Source: CAZUMJ01 sp964621605 (GTDB lineage: Bacteria > Actinomycetota > Acidimicrobiia > Acidimicrobiales > Iamiaceae). From it: DNA of 11,316 nucleotides. The notes beneath the pieces were generated by a model. It did no database searches and had not been told where the DNA came from. It saw only the letters and a list, made by a program, of their open reading frames with translations. The position numbers were made by a program, and so were the translations under genes. The DNA lies in NCBI GenBank assembly GCA_964621605.1, contig CAZUMJ010000057.1, forward strand, positions 1 to 11,316, written 5' to 3'. Of the stretch, positions 8,107 to 11,316 are shown in pieces; position 1 is the stretch's first letter; every line of letters starts with the position of its first letter.

Positions 8107-8435
8107 TGGCACGAACCAAGTTCTCCGAGCTGCGTAAGGCGGTCGAAGCGCGCCCAGGCGCGAAGGAGCGTCTGGACGCGGCTCGGGCCGAGACACTCGA
8201 AGAGATCCGCCTCTACGAGCTGCGCCATGGCGAAGCGGTGAGCCAGGCCGAGCTCGCCGGGCGCCTCGATGTCACCCAGGGAGCGATCTCCAAGCTCGAA
8301 CATTCCGAAGACGTCCGCGTGTCCACCCTGCGCCAGTACCTCGAGGCGCTCGGAGCTCGCCTGGAGCTTGTCGCTGTGTTCGACGACGAGGATCGGCGCG
8401 TTCCCGTCCACCTCGGCAAGGACACCGCCGCCTGA
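8106..8435 (+). CDS. higA: HigA-like antitoxin (XRE-family HTH)
   Basis: This 109-residue protein has an N-terminal helical region and an XRE helix-turn-helix at about residues 45-68 (VSQAELAGRLDVTQGAISKLE). A short tail (LGARLELVAVFDDEDRR) follows, typical of HigA antitoxins paired with Gp49-like toxins. The ATG overlaps the higB stop by one base, so translation is probably coupled. It should neutralise HigB and bind the inverted repeat at 7708-7740. The gene is intact. The second copy of the dispersed repeat begins about 30 bp after its stop. Confidence 0.87.
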   Translation: MARTKFSELRKAVEARPGAKERLDAARAETLEEIRLYELRHGEAVSQAELAGRLDVTQGAISKLEHSEDVRVSTLRQYLEALGARLELVAVFDDEDRRVPVHLGKDTAA

Positions 8436-8462
8436 GCGGGGCGGCGATGGAGTTGTCGATAC

Positions 8463-8577
8463 CTGCGCGGCTTCACGCGGGCCACGGGAGGCTGAGCCGG
8501 CGCCCGCTCGCCGCGGGTCGCACGCCCTCGGTCTCGCCCTCGCCGGTCGGCTTCTCGGCCCCGATTCGGTGCATTCG
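8463..8577. repeat. dispersed repeat, copy 2, left part (copA-tail-like segment plus half-unit)
   Basis: Positions 8463-8505 match the end of copA and its downstream flank (5274-5316) at 37 of 43 bases. Within this lies a 25-bp exact match, 8483-8507 to 5294-5318, that includes the copA stop. Then comes a half-unit TTCTCGGCCCCGATTC at 8552, and the sequence breaks off at the gap. No gene is visible in this stretch. Confidence 0.75.
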
Positions 8578-8677
8578 NNNNNNNNNNNNNNNNNNNNNNN
8601 NNNNNNNNNNNNNNNNNNNNNNNNNNNNNNNNNNNNNNNNNNNNNNNNNNNNNNNNNNNNNNNNNNNNNNNNNNNNN
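8578..8677. other. assembly gap (100 N)
   Basis: Exactly 100 N, a conventional placeholder for a gap of unknown size. Both flanks end in the same 55 bases (8523-8577 and 8678-8732). Reading frames that cross it are meaningless. Confidence 0.99.
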
Positions 8678-8785
8678 CGCCCTCGGTCTCGCCCTCGCCG
8701 GTCGGCTTCTCGGCCCCGATTCGGTGCATTCGTGGGTTCTCGGCCCCGATTCGGTGCGGCGTTTGCACGCAATCGGTGCCGAGAA
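8678..8785. repeat. dispersed intergenic hairpin repeat, copy 2, right part
   Basis: Half-units begin at 8707 and 8737 (30-bp step, as in copy 1). The second forms a 49-bp hairpin with its inverted partner (8737-8785): outer arms TTCTCGGCCCCGATT and AATCGGTGCCGAGAA, inner GTGC/GCAC, 7-nt loop. It differs from copy 1 at two bases only. The first 55 bp repeat the sequence left of the gap. Confidence 0.85.
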
Positions 8786-8786
8786 C

Positions 8787-8908
8787 GAGTGGTGGTCGGG
8801 GCGTGGTGGCCGAGTGGTGGCTGGGGCGTGGTGGCCGAGTGGTGGCTGGGGCGTGGTGGCCGAGTGGTGGCTGGGGCGTGGTGGCCGAGTGGTGGTCGGG
8901 GCGTGGCC
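8787..8908 (+). repeat. 25-bp tandem repeat, about 4.9 copies
   Basis: The unit GAGTGGTGGCTGGGGCGTGG plus TGGCC starts at 8787, 8812, 8837, 8862 and 8887. The last copy is cut to 22 bp. The first and last copies have TC for CT in the centre. The 25-bp period is not a multiple of 3, so it is not a protein repeat, though one strand is strikingly G/T-rich. It directly follows the hairpin repeat. It is a likely VNTR. Confidence 0.93.
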
Positions 8909-8965
8909 GGGTGCCGGAAGCGGTGGCGGCCGGGACGGCGTGGTGGGCGTGGCGGGACGCGCAAC

Positions 8966-8988
8966 GGCCCCGTCGTAACGACGGGGCC
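8966..8988 (-). terminator. hairpin terminator downstream of the tRNA-Lys 3' half
   Basis: GGCCCCGTCG and CGACGGGGCC are perfect 10-bp arms around TAA. Read on the minus strand the hairpin lies 4 bp after the encoded CCA of the tRNA fragment, the usual place for a tRNA terminator. It lacks a T-tract. Confidence 0.7.
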
Positions 8989-8992
8989 GAGG

Positions 8993-9038
8993 TGGTGCGC
9001 CCCCCGGGATTCGAACCCGGAACCTGCGGATTAAGAGT
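8993..9038 (-). tRNA. tRNA-Lys(CTT) 3' half only (probable attachment-site scar)
   Basis: Read on the minus strand the fragment gives the anticodon loop CTCTTAA (anticodon CTT, Lys) and the 3' anticodon stem TCCGC. A variable loop, a perfect T-arm (CCGGG-TTCGAAT-CCCGG), the acceptor strand GGGGCGC, the discriminator A and an encoded CCA follow. Upstream of the anticodon loop the match ends at once: the bases that should be GCGGA are not complementary, and no D-arm or 5' acceptor strand (GCGCCCC) follows. A tRNA 3' half breaking at the anticodon loop is the classic remnant left by tyrosine-recombinase integration. By that logic the inserted DNA lies to the right, with the restored tRNA beyond the window. 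Confidence 0.75.
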
Positions 9039-9225
9039 GGGATCCGAACGCTCCGCCCAGACCGCTGCAGGCTGCTGGGCAGCCAGAATCCGTTCCGAAT
9101 ATTCCGCTGAGGGCACGGGGGAGCGTGCAGACGGCTCCAGGTTGACTCCTGGCGCGACTCCCGTTGCATGCGCAAGGATCGGGCGATCCGGATGGGGTGG
9201 GCCGGGTCTCGACGTCCGCCCTGAG
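9039..9225. other. non-coding stretch right of the tRNA scar
   Basis: No gene recognised. If the tRNA fragment is an attachment site, this would be the arm region of the integrated element. The only local symmetry I see is a short GAATATTC palindrome. Confidence 0.4.
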
Positions 9226-9244
9226 TGTTATCATGACGTCATGA
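9226..9244 (+). promoter_or_regulatory. promoter and 14-bp palindromic operator over the RHH gene start
   Basis: TCATGACGTCATGA (9231-9244) is a perfect palindrome that includes the ATG at 9241. TGTTAT (9226-9231) just upstream can serve as -10, putting transcription start at or near the ATG. The transcript would be leaderless and repressed by its own product, as is common for ribbon-helix-helix antitoxins. Confidence 0.6.
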
Positions 9245-9453
9245 CGCGCAAGGCGACCACGGTCCGGCTCCCTGAAGAGCTCGCGGACACCGCCGAGGTC
9301 GTGGCGCGCGCCCGGGGCGTGAGCGTGAACACGCTGATCCTCGACGCGCTCCAGGCCGAGGTCGACCGGGTCCGCGCGGACGACGAGTGCATGGGGCAGC
9401 TCCGCACCCTCGTCGCGCGTGACAAGGAGATCCTCGACCGCCTGGCCGAGTGA
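9241..9453 (+). CDS. ribbon-helix-helix (CopG/Arc-type) antitoxin-like protein, apparently orphan
   Basis: This 70-residue protein starts with a basic beta strand and two helices (RKATTVRLPEELADTAEVVA, then RGVSVNTLILDALQAEV), the ribbon-helix-helix DNA-binding fold. A charged tail (VARDKEILDRLAE) could bind a toxin. No Shine-Dalgarno is present; the ATG lies in a palindrome and is likely leaderless. The next 119 bp encode no toxin, and the following gene pair has its own promoter. It is therefore either an orphan antitoxin, a small stand-alone repressor, or a survivor of a lost pair. The fold call is good; the role is inferred. Confidence 0.75.
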   Translation: MTRKATTVRLPEELADTAEVVARARGVSVNTLILDALQAEVDRVRADDECMGQLRTLVARDKEILDRLAE

Positions 9454-9512
9454 GGTACCTCACCTTGGCGGCTCGACATAGGGGCATCACCCTCCGCTAT
9501 GCGTTTTGAATA

Positions 9513-9541
9513 TTGCGAATAACTCGGGATCGGGCCATACT
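9513..9541 (+). promoter_or_regulatory. promoter of the HTH-PIN module
   Basis: TTGCGA (9513-9518), a 17-bp spacer and CATACT (9536-9541) resemble a sigma-70-type promoter in a locally AT-rich patch. The expected start near 9548 lies 25 bp before the ATG, leaving room for the AGGAGAG ribosome-binding site at 9561-9567. Confidence 0.55.
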
Positions 9542-9572
9542 CTCCTCTGGGACATCGACCAGGAGAGCCCCC

Positions 9573-10040
9573 ATGGCACCCACCGCTGTGCACGCGCTAT
9601 CGCTTCCCGACGAGTCGGTCGCGGAGCAGGCCGCAGCTGCGGTGGCCTCGCTCAGTGAGTTCCTTCGAGCTCACCCGACGCCGACGACGCGGGTGCGCAT
9701 CGTGGCCGACGAGGCCGATGGAGAGACGCAGGTCGTTGTCCCTGCGGAGGCGTTCCGGCTGCTGGTGGAGATCCTGGCTGAGCTGGCAAACGGGAACGCG
9801 GTCACGGTCGCCCCGGTCCATGCCGAGCTGACCACACAGCAGGCCGCTGATCTGCTGAACGTCTCGCGCCCCTACCTCGTCGGTCTGCTCGAGGACGGAC
9901 AGATCCCGTTCCGGCGGGTGGGGAATCGCCGCAAGGTGCTGCTCGCGGACCTTCTCGACTACAAGCGGCGTGACGATGAGTACCGCGAGGAAGTGCTGCG
10001 GGAGCTGGCTGTCGAGGCCGACAAGCTCGGCCTCGACTGA
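9573..10040 (+). CDS. excisionase-type HTH DNA-binding protein, probable antitoxin of the PIN toxin
   Basis: This 155-residue protein has an Xis/BldC-like winged helix at about residues 86-130 (ELTTQQAADLLNVSRPYLVG, then IPFRRVGNRRKVLLADLLDY). The N-terminal half (VRIVADEADGETQVVVPAEA) is of unknown fold, and the C-terminus is a charged helix. An in-frame start exists at 9513, but the ATG at 9573 is preferred for its AGGAGAG ribosome-binding site and the promoter placement. The PIN gene begins 12 bp after the stop. HTH-excisionase proteins paired with PIN proteins are common in Actinomycetota, so an antitoxin and autoregulator role is likely. A true excisionase is less likely because no integrase is adjacent. 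Confidence 0.8.
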   Translation: MAPTAVHALSLPDESVAEQAAAAVASLSEFLRAHPTPTTRVRIVADEADGETQVVVPAEAFRLLVEILAELANGNAVTVAPVHAELTTQQAADLLNVSRPYLVGLLEDGQIPFRRVGNRRKVLLADLLDYKRRDDEYREEVLRELAVEADKLGLD

Positions 10041-10052
10041 CTCCGGCTCGTC

Positions 10053-10613
10053 GTGTCGTTCACCGTCGTCTACGACGCGTGCGTCCTGTACCCGGCGACG
10101 TTGCGCGACCTGCTCATCCGTCTCGCTCGAACCGACCGGTTCCGGGCGCGGTGGAGCGATGACATCCTCGACGAGATGGTCCGCGGCATCTTGCGCGACC
10201 GACCCGATCTCGACCCGGCCGCACTGGAGCGCACCAGGGCGCTGATGTGCGAAGCCGTGCGTGGCTGCCTCGTCGCCGGCTACGAGCAGCTGATCCCGTC
10301 GCTCGAGCTTCCCGACGAGAACGACCGCCACGTCCTCGCCGCGGCCATCCGTGCCGGCGCGCAGGTCATCGTGACCCACAACCTCAAGGACTTCCCGGAC
10401 GCCGCACTCGCGCCGTTCGGGATCGAGGCCCAGTCGCCCGACGACTTCGTTCTCCACCTTCTCGAGCTGGCGCCCAGTGTCGTCGCCGCGACCGTCGAGC
10501 TGCAGGCATCGGCGCTTCGCAACCCGCCCCAGACTGCGAGTGACATCCTCGATCGGCTCATCCGCAACGGCCTCGCCCGATCCGCAGCAGAGATCCGGTC
10601 ACTTCTCGCGTGA
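10053..10613 (+). CDS. PIN-domain ribonuclease, probable toxin
   Basis: This 186-residue protein has an N-terminal PIN domain: Asp8 in VVYDACVLYP, Glu41 in DDILDEMVR, Asp91 in DENDRHVLAAAIRAG and the THNLKDF strand (Asn110, Asp113). The acidic Mg-binding set looks complete, in contrast to the PIN remnant at 5871-6270. The C-terminal 60 residues (helical, PPQTASDILDRLIRNGLARS) go beyond the minimal domain. Translation starts at GTG 10053, 12 bp after the antitoxin stop, without an obvious Shine-Dalgarno, which suggests coupling. Family members cleave RNA, often tRNA; the target here cannot be read. It converges with the broken minus-strand gene that ends 13 bp downstream. Confidence 0.82.
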   Translation: MSFTVVYDACVLYPATLRDLLIRLARTDRFRARWSDDILDEMVRGILRDRPDLDPAALERTRALMCEAVRGCLVAGYEQLIPSLELPDENDRHVLAAAIRAGAQVIVTHNLKDFPDAALAPFGIEAQSPDDFVLHLLELAPSVVAATVELQASALRNPPQTASDILDRLIRNGLARSAAEIRSLLA

Positions 10614-10626
10614 CGGCCGCCTCCGA

Positions 10627-11060
10627 TCAGAGGTCGTCTCTGCTGAGGGTGCCCCGCGCTCCGTAGGCGGTCTCGGGCCGCACGCCGGCCTCCCCGGCGG
10701 GGGGTTCGTGGTGCTCGACGCGGGTCGAGATGAGACGTCCCGTGTCGATGCTCAGGAACGTCTCGATCTCGTACACCGACTCGAATCCGAGGTGTCGGTA
10801 GCTGATGCGAGCGCCGTCGACCACGCGGAGCTCATCGGTGACCAGGTCGCTTCGATCGGGCCCTGCCGGCCCGGGAAGATGTCGTCGATGCGGGCGGGCC
10901 TTGGCTCGGGCCGGCAGATGGCGACCTCGTCGAGAGTCCGCCAGGCGATGCCGTCCCTGGCGGTCTGGGCGTAGCAGCAGCATCGATCGAGCCAGTCGAT
11001 GTCGCCGTCCTGATCCGGTCCCGCCAACAACCCGCCTGGGCCGACCAGGCTCCCGGGTCT
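10627..11060 (-). pseudogene. unrecognised gene, frameshifted and 5'-truncated
   Basis: Two minus-strand frames look coding in succession. One reads GPGGLLAGPDQDGDIDWLDR, CCCYAQTARDGIAW and IDDIFPGRQGPIEA (about 11046 to 10850). The other reads DLVTDELRVVDGARISYRHL, ESVYEIETFLSIDTG and TRVEHHEPP (about 10855 to the stop at 10627-10629). Both have GC-rich third positions, and they meet near 10850, so one frameshift probably splits a single gene. Its 5' end is lost where IS3-like sequence begins near 11060. I do not recognise the family. The GPGG...D..DRCC pattern faintly recalls phospholipase A2, but the catalytic His-Asp after the cysteines is absent. Confidence 0.45.
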
Positions 11061-11079
11061 GCTGCAGGTTTGGTTGACG

Positions 11080-11316
11080 GTGGCTGTGTGGATAATGCCG
11101 TGTCGGCGGGCTGTCGTGGGTGGCCTGAAGCGCGCTCGTAGGCGACAGGGGTGAGCTTGCCGAGGGCGCGTTGTCGGCGGCGCCGGTTGTAGGTGTGTTC
11201 GATCCAGGTGATGATCTCGTAGCTCGAGCTCTCGCCGCGTCGGTTCGAGAAGTTCCGCCGATTTCTGCGCGCACAACACCGGGCCGAGGGTGCGACAGGG
11301 TGATGTGAAGGCCGCC
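11080..11316 (-). mobile_element. IS3-family transposase (OrfB) 3' remnant, at window edge
   Basis: On the minus strand, 11224 to about 11124 reads YEIITWIEHTYNRRRRQRAL, then GKLTPVAYERASGH. This is the C-terminal signature of IS3-family DDE transposases (WIE.-YN-RRRH-LG-.-P..YE). Upstream, toward the window edge, the expected frame is unclear: AEIGGTSRTDAARARA appears in another frame, which hints at a frameshift, and the catalytic residues are outside the window or lost. No stop follows the signature in frame, and the tail runs into the flank. The GTCAACCAAACCTGCAGCAG segment near 11080-11060 (minus strand) could be the element's end, but no target duplication is identifiable. Confidence 0.65.

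Noticed and set aside
8993..9070. A complete tRNA-Lys gene.
   Set aside because: Bases beyond the anticodon loop do not pair with the 3' anticodon stem, and no D-arm or 5' acceptor strand complementary to GGGGCGC is found.
8061..9453. Long frames on both strands across 8061-9453.
   Set aside because: They cross the 100-N gap, the VNTR and the tRNA fragment. The peptides are translated repeats and tRNA.
10840..11050. A phospholipase A2 domain in the broken minus-strand gene.
   Set aside because: The GPGG and DRCC resemblance lacks the catalytic His-Asp after the cysteine pair and the remaining cysteine framework.

Overview
The window looks like chromosomal DNA of a high-GC Gram-positive bacterium (Actinomycetota, possibly Acidimicrobiia). 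GC is very high, third codon positions are strongly GC, GTG starts occur, and several promoters give little or no leader. A run of exactly 100 N at 8578-8677 shows that it is a scaffold from a draft or metagenome assembly. Taxonomy is an inference; no rRNA or marker gene is present.

Left part (1-5306) is ordinary and well conserved. A 5'-truncated exported protein fuses a YceI lipocalin-like domain, a one-haem cytochrome c segment and a type II copper monooxygenase domain that keeps all the expected copper ligands. It is followed by a copper-homeostasis block: csoR (Cu(I) sensor), copZ (Cu chaperone) and copA (Cu(I)-exporting P1B ATPase). csoR and copZ each carry an upstream CsoR-type operator with the same TACCC-N5-GGGTA spacing. 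copZ and copA overlap by 4 nt.

Middle part (5307-7195) is a graveyard of defence and toxin-antitoxin genes. From left to right: a dispersed hairpin repeat; a frameshifted Phd-type antitoxin with an 8-codon vapC stub; an opposing VapC-like PIN toxin that has lost a catalytic Asp; the remains of that toxin's Phd-type antitoxin; a five-repeat CRISPR array; and a 5' fragment of csb1/cas7 (type I-G, formerly I-U) that stops exactly at the last CRISPR repeat. No other cas gene is visible. The array is bounded on both sides by truncated genes.

Right part (7196-11316) is accessory DNA. It holds an intact higBA module with an inverted-repeat operator and a second copy of the dispersed repeat containing the assembly gap. 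Next come a 25-bp tandem repeat and the 3' half of a tRNA-Lys gene, a likely attachment-site scar. An orphan ribbon-helix-helix antitoxin-like gene follows, then an excisionase-type HTH antitoxin with a PIN toxin, a broken unrecognised gene and an IS3-family transposase remnant at the edge. Intact stabilisation modules, broken ones, a tRNA scar and an IS remnant together suggest an integration hot spot or decayed genomic island beside the copper operon.
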